From NCBI GenBank assembly GCA_963827155.1, contig CAWGZV010000002.1, forward strand, positions 2,666,001-2,730,000: 64,000 nucleotides of DNA, read 5' to 3'. The stretch's first letter is position 1. Each line of letters begins with the position of its first letter. Positions 25,665 through 35,180 of this stretch are shown here, in pieces. This DNA comes from UTCFX2 sp963827155 (GTDB lineage: Bacteria; Chloroflexota; Anaerolineae; Anaerolineales; UBA4823). A program made the translations under genes and the position numbers. A model generated the notes under the pieces. That model had not been told where the DNA came from. It ran no database searches and saw nothing but the letters and a program-made list of their open reading frames with translations.

Positions 25665-27688
25665 ATGAATCTGATAATTAAGACCATTCTTAAATCTCTG
25701 GCCTTTCTGGCTGCGCTGACGGTGCTCTGGCAAGCAGTGATAGAGTTTTATACCCATGCGCCAAAAACAGGGCAGCCGATTGAAAAATTACCGCCGGTGT
25801 GGGCGGCAGCTGGGATTCTTTGGCTGCTGATTTGCCTTGCCAGCTTAATTCTGATTGGCTACCTTCTCTTTGGCACTGAGGCGGTTAAAAACTTAATCGC
25901 AAAGTGGCTGCCTGGCGGCGGAGAACAGGTGGGTGGAGCTGGGTGCTGGCGGCGTTATTCGTATTAATGCCGGCGTTTTTCTTCCTTTTTACGCGGTGGG
26001 GTTCTTATTTTGAAACGCCAGCCATCAGACTCTGCAACGGTATTGCTCAGCGGTTTCGGCGCGGCGATTTCAATCCCTAATAAACAGGGAGAAGGTCTGT
26101 CGCTGCCGGAAGTGGCATTGGGATTTGTCTTATCCGCGAGCGTTTTCCTGACGGCCAGACAGCTGGTGGGAGTCACGAATTTTCCTTTTGCGTTGGGGTG
26201 GTCTGAGGGCAACCGGCTGTATGATTACTCTGTCATCCTTGGAAAAAACCGATATATTTATCCGGGTGAATTAACCCCAGTCCGACGCGAGACTGGTAGA
26301 CTGCTTTTATGGGGAGCGCCATATCTGATCCCCGGCTCGCCGATCTGGCTGAACCGTTTATGGAACGTGCTGCTGGGGGTCCTCCCTCCGCTGGCACTGG
26401 GTTTTGTTATCGGGCGGACTAAACGCCTTCCGAGCATCATCAAATGGACTTTTGTGCTGTGGGTTTTTCTATTCCTTTCACAAGGACCGATTTACACCCC
26501 ACTGGTATTGAGTGCGATCATCGTGGTGGTGTTTGTCCAACCCGGTAAATGGATCCAGTCTCTTATCGCGGTGGCGGCTGCAAGCTACTACGCCAGCTCG
26601 AGCCGGTTCACCTGGCTGCCCGCGGTGCCTGGCTGGGCTGGGATCATCCTGCTGGTTGATCTAGCTATACCAACCCTCGGGGGGAAGAAATCCACAAAAG
26701 ATGCGGCTGCCTGGGGATTGGAATTCCTGAAACGGCTCTTGCCAGTGATGATTATTGTTGGGGTTGGAGTGGCAGCCGGAACTCTGGCAAATCCACTGTT
26801 GGTCACGCCCAAAGACCTGTCAGAAAGCATGGTTTTCGCCCAACCTCTGCTGTGGTACCGGCTGTTCCCCAATGTGAATTATCCGTCCGGGGTGATTGGT
26901 GCGCTGGCTGCCGCTACTGCTCCACTCGCTGCGCTTCTGATCTGGCTGGCTGCGACCAAGCGCTGGCGCCTGACCTGGCTGCAGATCACGGGATATCTGT
27001 TCGTTTGCATTGTCTTTTTGGAGGGGGGATCGTTGCGAGTGTAAAAATTGGGGGCGGCAACAACCTTCATAATATGGATATGTTTCTGGTGACGCTGGCG
27101 ATCTTGAGCGGCATATCCATCCAAAACCATGAACACATGGAGACCCATTATTGGCCTTGGTTTGCGCAGCTCTTGCTGGTGATGATACTCTTCATCCCGA
27201 CCTGGACTGCTTATCGCAGCGGCGCGATGCTCGATCTGCCTAGCAAAGAACGAACCCAAGAGGCTTTGAAGGTGCTGCAGGCTAAAGTTGAAGAAGCCAG
27301 CAGGCAAGGAGAGGTGCTTTTCATGGACCAGAGGCAGCTGCTTACGTTCGGCTATATCCCGGGGGTGACATTGGTGCCGGAGTATGAGAAGAAGTATGTG
27401 ATGGACCAGGCGATGGCGGGCGACCAGTCATATTTCAAACAGTTCTACAGCGATCTTGCGAACCAGCGCTTTGCGATGATCGTTACAGATCCATTATTCA
27501 CCAAGATCAAAGAAAGCGATTACCCGTTTGCCGAGGAGAACAATGCCTGGGTGCAATGGGTTGCCCAACCGCTGCTGTGCTACTATGCACCGGTGCGAAA
27601 AATCCCGGGAAGGGTGCTTGACGATTTTAATATCCAGCTGCTCGTACCGCGTTCAGACATCAGCGACTGCAAAACCCCGCTCCAATAA
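25665..27688 (+). CDS. Polytopic membrane protein, possible GT39-like, at least three frameshifts
   Basis: About 674 residues if repaired. The N-terminal two-thirds consist of roughly ten TM helices. The C-terminal ~200 residues form a soluble region (QAKVEEASRQGEVLFMDQRQLLTFGYIPG) as seen after the membrane part of large dolichyl-phosphate-mannose transferase-like proteins. I do not recognise a catalytic motif, so the call is by layout only. Frame changes occur near 25925-25945, near 26050-26075 and near 27015-27030 (T5/G6 run); hydrophobic or family-like sequence continues across each. A TATAAT at 25593-25598 may be its promoter -10. The gene is divergent from the first pyruvyl transferase. 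Confidence 0.6.
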
Positions 27689-27696
27689 GTTAAAAC

Positions 27697-28866
27697 TTAA
27701 GCCAAGATTTGTTGAATCCTTGAGAGGAAATCCTGATTGCGGCGCGCCATCTCAACAAGATTCGATTGAACGCGCGGCTTGAAATCCCGCTCCCAGGCAA
27801 AGCGCAGCTCATCCGCATGCGCCAGGAATTCCGAAATTTCGAAACTCGGGGAATATGGATTTCGATAGCAATCTGCTGAAAGACCAAAATCTTCCAGCAA
27901 TGAGTTGACTTTACTATTTCTAGCTGACTCGGCTGCAAATGGTTCGATCGAAATGAAAGGGATTTTGGCTTTAAGACTAAAGGCAGTCCCATGGAAACGG
28001 TCGGTCACACAAAAGGAGAGGCGGCTAAACAGGTCTGCCCATTCATGCGGGGAAAGCACATGCCCCAGATTAATGTCTGCGAACGGATTGTAAAGGCTGA
28101 AACCGACGGTTTGAAAACCCTGCCGGTGAAAATGATCGGCTAAAGCCTGGGAAAAATCCGATTTACCGTAAAACAACATCCCCGCCAATGGACGCTGGGA
28201 GTCAACTCCGTGAAGCCTGAGCAGCTCATCCACATTGGTGGGTTGAACATCGTACAAAAAGGTCGGGTCCGGCACTTTCATTACCGGTACGTGCCGGTCT
28301 GCCCCGCTCTTCAAAACAATTTCAAGGGTCAGCTGATCCCGAACCCCTATGAGGGCATAGCTGCTCAAGATGCGTCCTACATCTGGAAGGTTCCGTTCGA
28401 TGAACTCGGGTAGAGAGCGGTGTCCAGAGGCTGCATATGCGATTTTAACCGAGGGGATTTTCTCAGAAAGCCAGTAGATGCTTGGGAACTTTGGGATTTG
28501 GAATTTATCCACCAGATCCCAAATCACCATCCCAACAACGAGGGCATCGTATGCCTGGCTGCTCAGATAGCGCACCATGCCGTCATACCCGATTGGATAG
28601 AACGGGGATGGCTTATCGAGGTGGGTGTGCTGACGATAAAACCTCTCAGAGACCAGATGACGCTGAATATTGTATGCGGGAATGCGGCTGTGGATCTTGA
28701 GGATGCGAGCAAGCTCATAGTAATACCAGTTGCGCGGGACGTAATCCAGGATCCGAACATCGTACTCCGGGAGGCTTTGAGCGAGGTTTTTTTCGATCGC
28801 TTCAGAGAACAGACACGCGCCAGGGTTGGCGAAATGGACCGTAGTGAGAATGCGCAAGGATTTCAT
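27697..28866 (-). CDS. Polysaccharide pyruvyl transferase family protein (second copy)
   Basis: 389 residues. It lacks the sharp N-terminal NxGD motif of the first copy but has the family C-terminal half: GMLFYGKSDFSQALADHF, then SFCVTDRFHGTAFSLKAKIPFISIEPF (R-x-H motif, then the family's conserved P). The acceptor is unknown. It converges on the multi-TM gene with a gap of only eight bases. It is likely part of the same glycan-modification cluster as its neighbours. Confidence 0.75.
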   Translation of the reverse strand: MKSLRILTTVHFANPGACLFSEAIEKNLAQSLPEYDVRILDYVPRNWYYYELARILKIHSRIPAYNIQRHLVSERFYRQHTHLDKPSPFYPIGYDGMVRYLSSQAYDALVVGMVIWDLVDKFQIPKFPSIYWLSEKIPSVKIAYAASGHRSLPEFIERNLPDVGRILSSYALIGVRDQLTLEIVLKSGADRHVPVMKVPDPTFLYDVQPTNVDELLRLHGVDSQRPLAGMLFYGKSDFSQALADHFHRQGFQTVGFSLYNPFADINLGHVLSPHEWADLFSRLSFCVTDRFHGTAFSLKAKIPFISIEPFAAESARNSKVNSLLEDFGLSADCYRNPYSPSFEISEFLAHADELRFAWERDFKPRVQSNLVEMARRNQDFLSRIQQILA

Positions 28867-28929
28867 AGATTCATTTGAATCGATTTGCTGAGCAGTGGAA
28901 CGGATGTCCCTATTCGATTTTACCAGAGA

Positions 28930-30231
28930 TCAATCTGAACTTGATGCCAGCGAACCGGCTAACTGAGCGGGTATCATTAAAGGGGCGGTGCGATAGACGA
29001 CTGCCTTTACCTTTTGGGCCGGATGAGCTGCTTCCAGGATCTGCCGCGCCGACGACCAATCGGGGACCAGTGCACCAGACGGGAAAACAGTCTGAAGCTG
29101 TGCCTCCGTCAATCCGGGCGAAACCACCAACACCTCCAGAGATTTTCGGGCGACCAGACGCCTCGCGGCTGTCAGGCGGTACGCAAAGGTGCGCAGGTCT
29201 CTCAATCGGAAATACTTCAGGCGCCGGATCAATCTGGCTGATAGCGAGTTTTGGAGAGGAAACAGCTCATGGCTGCCAATTCCCTTCGGACAGGCTGCCA
29301 AAACAACCCTGGAGGTCGTTTCGCCAGCAAAATCTAAAGGCCAAAGCCCGCGATCGTAAGCGAACTGGAGGTCTGCATCGAATGGGTACATATCTGCGAT
29401 GACAATGTCGGCATCAGGGTGAGGATCTATCGAATAGACTTTGCGGGCAGTTTGGACCCCAATCCTAAATGCAGTGATCATATCTCCGGCAAATACGGCA
29501 GAGATCTTGCGGTGCTGGTTCAAAGCCACATTAACGATGAAATCCAGCCCGATCTGCGCTGCAAGCTGCTCGCACTCGCGCCTGAATTCATTCTCAACGC
29601 TCCCGGCACGCTGGTCTGCTCCACGCAGATGATCATGAAGATAACGGATGGTTTCAAACCCAGCCAAGCCCGGGATCAACGCTTTGGCGCCGCCTGAAAA
29701 CCCAGCAGCTGGATGCGGGTACAAACAACCAACCCCAATTCGAAAGTCACAGGAAAGGACGGCCTCATTCACCAGAATTGGGGCTCCCGATCGCGACTTG
29801 CCCAGTTTCTTCAAGCCGCGGTGGCAATCGTGCGAGATCAGCCGAACACCGCTGGGAAGATTTTGACCAGCTTTCAGGATTAGATCCTCGATGGTGGAAG
29901 GAGGATGGGTTCCGGTCGCGGAAATGATCAGAATTCGATCGGGTGAAAAACCACTCTGGAGGAGCTCATCCAGCAATATCTCCACCAAGCCTGCAGCAGG
30001 TGTAGGCCGAGATAGATCATCCAGGATGATCGCAGCCCGCTGCTTTCCAGCCGCGAGGGCGGCGAGAGGCTGACCGGAAACAGGGCGGCGGATTGAATCC
30101 CGGATTGCATCATGAGAAAGGGCTGGGATGACCTGGTCGCCGATAACTGAAACCTCCCAGCGATCTGGGAACTCCAGGACCAGCGGGATGTCACCGTGCC
30201 AGGCAGCCGTACGGAGGGTGATCTTATTCAT
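28930..30231 (-). CDS. LarA-like (nickel-pincer lactate racemase family) protein
   Basis: A 433-residue member of the LarA/DUF2088 family. Motifs include DDLSRPTPA (residues near 70), SATGTHPPS, ISHDCHRG and the C-Y-P-H-P-A-A-G-F-S-G-G-A-K-A-L-I-P-G signature with His and Lys positions that in LarA hold the Ni-pincer nucleotide cofactor. Family members epimerise 2-hydroxy acids, and some act on sugar acids. The ATG at 30231 overlaps the end of the upstream glycosyltransferase gene by eight bases, so it is translated with it. The placement in an envelope glycan cluster suggests a hydroxy-acid substrate linked to glycan chemistry, but that is inference. Confidence 0.8.
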   Translation of the reverse strand: MNKITLRTAAWHGDIPLVLEFPDRWEVSVIGDQVIPALSHDAIRDSIRRPVSGQPLAALAAGKQRAAIILDDLSRPTPAAGLVEILLDELLQSGFSPDRILIISATGTHPPSTIEDLILKAGQNLPSGVRLISHDCHRGLKKLGKSRSGAPILVNEAVLSCDFRIGVGCLYPHPAAGFSGGAKALIPGLAGFETIRYLHDHLRGADQRAGSVENEFRRECEQLAAQIGLDFIVNVALNQHRKISAVFAGDMITAFRIGVQTARKVYSIDPHPDADIVIADMYPFDADLQFAYDRGLWPLDFAGETTSRVVLAACPKGIGSHELFPLQNSLSARLIRRLKYFRLRDLRTFAYRLTAARRLVARKSLEVLVVSPGLTEAQLQTVFPSGALVPDWSSARQILEAAHPAQKVKAVVYRTAPLMIPAQLAGSLASSSD

Positions 30232-31348
30232 CGGCGGCAACACTTCGAGGAACTGAATCTTTCGCCGATTCCAGGTGAGTGCTATAAACAGCCAAATGCC
30301 GGTCTACCGCCTGGTTGAGGGCGAAAATATCGCCGACATATTGACGCGCAGCTCTTCCCAGCTCCTGCCAGCGGTCGTTCGCGAGAAGCGTCCGCAAACC
30401 TGCTGCGAAGTCGTCATCGGTGACATGAAAACCAAAACGCGAGGTAAATTGATCCGGATCGACTGCACTAAGAATGGCACAACCGTGAGCGGCAGCTTCG
30501 ATGTACGCGTTCGGCAGACCTTCCCTGGCAGCCGGGTTGATCAAGATCCAACTTTGGCTGAATAATTCCGAAAGTCGCTGATTATCAAACTGATCGATGA
30601 ATCCCAGCATTTCCAGGTTCGGCAAGCCTTCGTATTGGAGGCGGAGGGAGCGCTCGTAATCCTTGCTGCGGCTCTTTCCGGCAGCCAAAAAGCGGACCTC
30701 TGGAAAGAGGCGCGCCAACTCAAAGAATATTTCCGGTCTTTTGCGCTTATCCCAGCGAGAGACCAGGCACACAGTCGGTTGGGATGCTTTCACAATCTTT
30801 GAGGGCACTTCGACTGGCGTAGGTAAGAATTCTGGGCGGTGTGAAAGGTGATATTTGCGCGCGGCACGATCGGAAACAAGATAGGAGGCAGCATAAAGTC
30901 CGGCGGCATGATGGACTGCCCTGCCGACCAACCAGTTATCCTCATACAGCCAGTTAGAAATGACCTGGGCAGCATTTAAGGAAGGCAGGCGAAATTCGAT
31001 GCGCCAATTTTCCAGGTCTCGAGGGTCACGGAAGGTGATGATATGCTTCCGATCCGGCATGGCGCTCATCGCCAGGTAAGATCCGAGAGAAGGCTCCTGG
31101 GAATGGTAGACATCGGCATCCGCTTCACGAAATCGAGGCAAGGCGGAGAATGGGTTCGAGCGGTTGAAGCCTAGAACCCGAATGCCGTCCAGGATTTCGA
31201 TCTCACCCTGATCCTGACGGCGCGGGACAACCGCGGTGACCTCGATCCCGCGTTTCACCAGCTCCCTTCCGATCATACGGGTTGCCCGCCCAAAACCCCC
31301 ATATTTGCCCCAGGCGAAGATCTCAACGCATATCAAGCAAATTTTCAC
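30224..31348 (-). CDS. Glycosyltransferase family 4 protein
   Basis: A 374-residue GT-B enzyme. The N-terminal domain begins MKICLICVEIFAWGKYGGFGRATRMIGRELVKRG (the G-G-F-G loop). The C-terminal GT1/GT4 domain has VSRWDKRKRPEIFFELARLFP and the nucleotide-sugar motif PAAREGLPNAYIEAAAHGCAIL with the E-x7-E acid pair. It would add a sugar to a lipid-linked or cell-surface glycan in the cytoplasm. It overlaps the upstream UPF0104 gene by four bases and the downstream LarA-like gene by eight. Confidence 0.87.
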   Translation of the reverse strand: MKICLICVEIFAWGKYGGFGRATRMIGRELVKRGIEVTAVVPRRQDQGEIEILDGIRVLGFNRSNPFSALPRFREADADVYHSQEPSLGSYLAMSAMPDRKHIITFRDPRDLENWRIEFRLPSLNAAQVISNWLYEDNWLVGRAVHHAAGLYAASYLVSDRAARKYHLSHRPEFLPTPVEVPSKIVKASQPTVCLVSRWDKRKRPEIFFELARLFPEVRFLAAGKSRSKDYERSLRLQYEGLPNLEMLGFIDQFDNQRLSELFSQSWILINPAAREGLPNAYIEAAAHGCAILSAVDPDQFTSRFGFHVTDDDFAAGLRTLLANDRWQELGRAARQYVGDIFALNQAVDRHLAVYSTHLESAKDSVPRSVAADE

Positions 31349-32409
31349 CGCAGCTCCTTGGCGTCCACGGGGGGAGGCTGGTTTTCGGCAGAACGCTTGC
31401 TGCGCAGGACATCGATCAGCTCGACCAGACCACCGAGCAGACTGAGGATGATCCCGCGGATGAATATTAAGAAAGACAGGGCAAGCGCCAGATCCGCGCT
31501 GACCCCAAAAGTCGAAAGGATCGCAACAAGGGTCACTTCGCGCACGCCCAGACCCCCAGCAACCGTAAACGGCAGCTGGGTGGCAATCAAGACCACAGCC
31601 TGAACCCAGCCCATATTCATGAAACCGATATCGATACCGACTGCCTGTGCCAGCGCCACTCCAGAAGCGATCCCTACAAGGGCAGAAATGATGCCCGCTG
31701 AAATAGAAAGCAGCAGGTCTGTCGCGGGCATATCAGCATAAGCTGTAACCGCGATCAGGAATTTTTCGATGCGGCGCGCCAGCACCTGCCAGGAGTCTTT
31801 CTCAACCCATCCAGCGCTGCGGACCCGAAACCAGCGGTAGATCTTCAAGCTGTAGCGAGTGACCAGCACCCAAGAGATGATGATCAGCAGCAAGATGAGC
31901 GCAAGCCAGAAAAGACTAACCTTTAGGCTGGTCTGCTGTCCGGCCAGAAGAAAGAAAGCCAGACCCATGGCGATCGTTAAAAAAGTCTCAAGGACGCGAA
32001 AGAATGCCAGGGCAACGAGCGCTTCGACATTCTTTCCACCTGGCTGCGCCAACCGGTACCAGCGATAGCCGCTGGCGACCAGCGTACTGGGGGTGAATTG
32101 AAGGTAGAATTTCACCGCCAGGTTGATCGCAAGGATTTTTCCAACACCGTGGGTGATTCCCTGGTTTCGAGTAAGGGGCTCCATTTGAACGGCAGTCAAT
32201 ATTATTGTGACCCCCCCGAGGACGATCCCCAACAGCAGGTAGATTGGGTCTGCTGAAAGCATGGCCTGAACGACCGCTTTTAAGGGAACCATCCAAAATA
32301 GAGCCGCAAAAAGGGCGATCAAGATCAAAATCTTGACGATCCGCCGGAGGCGCTGAGCACCAGGGGAAGAGCCCTGGAAGAACCAGCGAAGTTTTTCTTT
32401 CAAATGCAT
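31345..32409 (-). CDS. UPF0104 / MprF-flippase-like membrane protein
   Basis: A 354-residue polytopic protein (about eight TM helices) of the lysylphosphatidylglycerol-synthase TM region family (UPF0104, AglD-like). Family motifs are visible: FTPSTLVASGYRWYRLAQPGG in the middle and LPFTVAGGLGVREVTLVAIL near the C-terminus. Relatives flip or bind lipid-linked substrates. The ATG at 32409 is favoured over a TTG five codons upstream. A C-terminal cytoplasmic tail follows the last helix. It is the first gene of a minus-strand operon with GT4 and LarA-like genes. Confidence 0.8.
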   Translation of the reverse strand: MHLKEKLRWFFQGSSPGAQRLRRIVKILILIALFAALFWMVPLKAVVQAMLSADPIYLLLGIVLGGVTIILTAVQMEPLTRNQGITHGVGKILAINLAVKFYLQFTPSTLVASGYRWYRLAQPGGKNVEALVALAFFRVLETFLTIAMGLAFFLLAGQQTSLKVSLFWLALILLLIIISWVLVTRYSLKIYRWFRVRSAGWVEKDSWQVLARRIEKFLIAVTAYADMPATDLLLSISAGIISALVGIASGVALAQAVGIDIGFMNMGWVQAVVLIATQLPFTVAGGLGVREVTLVAILSTFGVSADLALALSFLIFIRGIILSLLGGLVELIDVLRSKRSAENQPPPVDAKELR

Positions 32410-32466
32410 GATTTGGATTACCAATCCGATACTTGTTAATAATTTCTGGACCCAGGACAGAGATTG

Positions 32467-32496
32467 CTTCGGCTGCAGCTGCAGCTGCAGCCGAAG
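32467..32496. repeat. Perfect 30-base palindrome
   Basis: CTTCGGCTGCAGCTG (32467-32481) is followed without spacer by its exact reverse complement (32482-32496). The centre is built of CTGCAG/CAGCTG units. It lies in the 235-base divergent gap between the UPF0104 gene and the MATE gene. It could extrude as a cruciform, bind a dimeric regulator or be a repeat remnant. No T-run follows. Confidence 0.7.
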
Positions 32497-32644
32497 GTTT
32501 TCGGTGAACTGCTATCGCCAGGGCGGGATTATTCTAGCACAAAACAATTGGGCTGCGGGTGCACGCAAGGCAAGCCAGCCAAATTTCGAGATCAAGCTGT
32601 TTCTTGTTAGAATCAGCTATCCACAAGCAGAACGAGTTTGAATC

Positions 32645-34039
32645 TTGACCCAATCAACACTGAGATCTAGCCTTGAAAAAATTGTGGGATTTTTCGGCGA
32701 CAGGATCTACCTGAGCGAGCTGTTCCGATTCGCACTGCCGATCGCGCTCCAAAATTTGATCATGTCCTCCTTAAATATGGTGGGGGTGATCATGATTGGC
32801 CAGCTTGGTGAAACACCGCTTGCTGCCGTTGGTCTGGCAAACCAGATCTTTTTCCTGCTGCAGCTCGTCCTGTTTGGGATTAACAGCGGCGCAGCGATGT
32901 TTACAGCCCAACTTTGGGGGAAGCAAGATGTCCTCAACATCCGACGGGTTATAAGCCTTGGTCTTATGATGGGCATGACCGCAGGGGTAATCTTCCTCAG
33001 CATTGCCCTGCTCGGTCCAGAACTGGCAATGAGGATTTACAGCAAGGACCCAGAAGTTATCGCATTAGGCAGCGAATACCTGCGGATATTTGGGTGGGCA
33101 TTTCTGTTTGTCCCGATCACTTTTCTTTTTTCAATGGTGCTGCGCAGCATTGGAGAAGTGAAGCTGCCAATGCTGGTGAGCACGATTGCGCTAGTATTCA
33201 ACATGCTTGCCAGCTATGCCCTGATTTTTGGAAAATTTGGGCTGCCTGCTCTCGAAGTAAGCGGCGCAGCGATTGCTGGGCTGACAGCAAGGATACTGGA
33301 ATGCGTGATCCTGCTGGGGATCATTTACCTGCGAAGACTCCCGATCGCGCTGAAGGCGAATGATTTTCTCACATTGAACCTCTCATTCGCCGGGAATGTC
33401 TTCAGACCAATCCTTCCGGTGATACTCAATGAGACTTTCTGGTCATTAGGGGCAACGGCGTACAACGTTGTCTATGCCCGGATCAGCACGGAAGCGATAG
33501 CGGCGGTAAACATCGTCGCGACGATCGATAATATGGCATTCGTACTGGTTTGGGGAATTTCACACGCTACGGCGATCATGGTCGGAAATCGGATCGGAGC
33601 AGGTGAAGAAGACCGGGCGCTGCTCTATGCAAAACGCTCGATTGTTCTCGGCATCCTGATTGGGATGCTGATCGGTGGGATGGTTTTCCTCCTATCGGAT
33701 AATATTCTTGGGCTGTATCAGGTCGATCCAGTGGTGATCTACTATGCAAGCCGGATGCTGGCGATATTAGGCTTGTTCGTGTGGGTGCGGGGTGTGAACT
33801 CCATCATTATCATTGGGACGCTTCGAAGCGGGGGAGACACGCTTTTTTCCTTCTTCCTGGATGGGGTCGTTATCTGGGTGGTTGGCGTACCAACCGCGTT
33901 CTTCACAGCTTTTGTGCTCGACCTGCAAGTGTATTGGGTTTATCTTGCGATTATGTCCGAAGAGATTGTGAAATTCATTATTGGGCTATGGCGGGTTTAT
34001 TCTCGCAAGTGGATTCACAACCTTACGCGTACCGTATAA
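32645..34039 (+). CDS. MATE-family multidrug/lipid-carrier exporter
   Basis: A 464-residue membrane protein with twelve predicted TM helices and the internal two-fold repeat of MATE transporters. Conserved stretches include SLNMVGVIMIGQLGETPLAAVGLANQ in the first lobe and ETFWSLGATAYNVVYARISTEAIAAVNI in the second. MATE proteins use Na+ or H+ gradients to export cationic drugs. A role in glycan-lipid flipping cannot be excluded given its neighbours. The start codon TTG at 32645 is the most upstream plausible one; the ribosome binding site is weak. The cytochrome b gene starts ten bases downstream. Confidence 0.85.
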   Translation: MTQSTLRSSLEKIVGFFGDRIYLSELFRFALPIALQNLIMSSLNMVGVIMIGQLGETPLAAVGLANQIFFLLQLVLFGINSGAAMFTAQLWGKQDVLNIRRVISLGLMMGMTAGVIFLSIALLGPELAMRIYSKDPEVIALGSEYLRIFGWAFLFVPITFLFSMVLRSIGEVKLPMLVSTIALVFNMLASYALIFGKFGLPALEVSGAAIAGLTARILECVILLGIIYLRRLPIALKANDFLTLNLSFAGNVFRPILPVILNETFWSLGATAYNVVYARISTEAIAAVNIVATIDNMAFVLVWGISHATAIMVGNRIGAGEEDRALLYAKRSIVLGILIGMLIGGMVFLLSDNILGLYQVDPVVIYYASRMLAILGLFVWVRGVNSIIIIGTLRSGGDTLFSFFLDGVVIWVVGVPTAFFTAFVLDLQVYWVYLAIMSEEIVKFIIGLWRVYSRKWIHNLTRTV

Positions 34040-34048
34040 TATCGATTC

Positions 34049-35176
34049 ATGCGGCCTACATTTTTTCATCACCTGCATCCCCCAAGCATCCCTGCGGCTC
34101 AAGCACGCCTGCGATATACATTAGGGGCAGGCGGGATTTCATTCTTTTTGTTTTTTGTGGTGATGCTGAGCGGCGTTCTGGAATTATTCTACTACATCCC
34201 CACTCCTGAACAAGCGGCACTGAGTGTTCAAACCATCACGTACCTGGTCCCGTTTGGAGGTTTCGTACGCAACCTCCACTATTGGTCAGCTCAGCTGCTG
34301 GTATTGGCGGTTGTGCTGCACGGGGCTCGGGTGATCCTCAGCGGGGCTTACGGACCGCCACGCCGATTAAATTATCTGATCGGCTTCGGACTTCTGGTTT
34401 TATGTCTGGTGCTTGATTTCAGCGGCTATCTGCTGCGCTGGGACCAGGGCGTCCAATGGGCGATCGCGGCGGGAACTAACCTGCTGCGGAGCATTCCCCT
34501 GGCAGGGGATTGGTTTTATCGATTGGCGGTTGGCAGCAACTCGCTTAAATCCGGCATTCTCGGAGGGGCTGCTCTGGTGCGTTTTTACGGCTGGCATATT
34601 TTTGGGCTGGCCCTTCCGGCGGTGATTTTCACAGGATGGCACATTTTCAGGATACGAAGAGACGGCGGGATTGCAGCTCCGCCGATTGAACTTCAAGCTG
34701 ACCCAATGCGGATCACACGATTTGAGCTGGTGGGCAGAGAAATCGCGGCAGCCCTGATTTGCGGGAGCGTGATTTCCGGATTGGCGGTTTTTTCCCCAGC
34801 ACCGATCGCACCGGCAATCCCTTCCGAACAAGGGGCGCTGGCATCTCCAGCTGCTGCACTGACAACCTCGTCAACCTCAAGATCTGACAGCCAATTCCAG
34901 AATGAATTTTCGATGAAGACAGAACCGTATGCGCCCTGGTTCTTTCTATGGATTCAGCAACTGCTAAAATTGGGAAGCCCACTGATTTTTGGGATCGTCG
35001 TCCCGGTGGTTGCGACCCTGCTGATCGCATCAATACCATATATATTCAAGCCGCCACCCCCGCAGGAACTCGGTCGCTGGCTTCCACCTTCGGGGCGTGC
35101 GGCACAAGTTTTGCTGCTTCTCATAGCGATGGCAATATTCATCCTGACGGTTATTGCCCGGTTTTCTCCCAATTAA
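34049..35176 (+). CDS. Cytochrome b of a bc-type complex (fused b6 plus C-terminal TM part)
   Basis: 375 residues. The first ~215 form the four-helix diheme core. Heme-ligand His pairs are in NLHYWSAQLLVLAVVLHGAR and GWHIFGLALPAVIFTGWHIF, and the Qo-side segment LRWDQGVQWAIAAGTNLLRSIP is present. After an Ala/Ser/Pro-rich loop (about 255-290), three more hydrophobic segments replace subunit IV. It is followed four bases later by a multiheme cytochrome c, but no Rieske protein is encoded nearby. This fits a quinol oxidase module that hands electrons straight to the multiheme protein. Confidence 0.83.
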   Translation: MRPTFFHHLHPPSIPAAQARLRYTLGAGGISFFLFFVVMLSGVLELFYYIPTPEQAALSVQTITYLVPFGGFVRNLHYWSAQLLVLAVVLHGARVILSGAYGPPRRLNYLIGFGLLVLCLVLDFSGYLLRWDQGVQWAIAAGTNLLRSIPLAGDWFYRLAVGSNSLKSGILGGAALVRFYGWHIFGLALPAVIFTGWHIFRIRRDGGIAAPPIELQADPMRITRFELVGREIAAALICGSVISGLAVFSPAPIAPAIPSEQGALASPAAALTTSSTSRSDSQFQNEFSMKTEPYAPWFFLWIQQLLKLGSPLIFGIVVPVVATLLIASIPYIFKPPPPQELGRWLPPSGRAAQVLLLLIAMAIFILTVIARFSPN

Positions 35177-35180
35177 GGAT

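Noticed and set aside
24265..34039. Complete capsule or O-antigen locus
   Set aside because: There is no Wzy/Wzz, priming transferase or nucleotide-sugar synthesis gene; only a partial envelope glycan gene set is seen.
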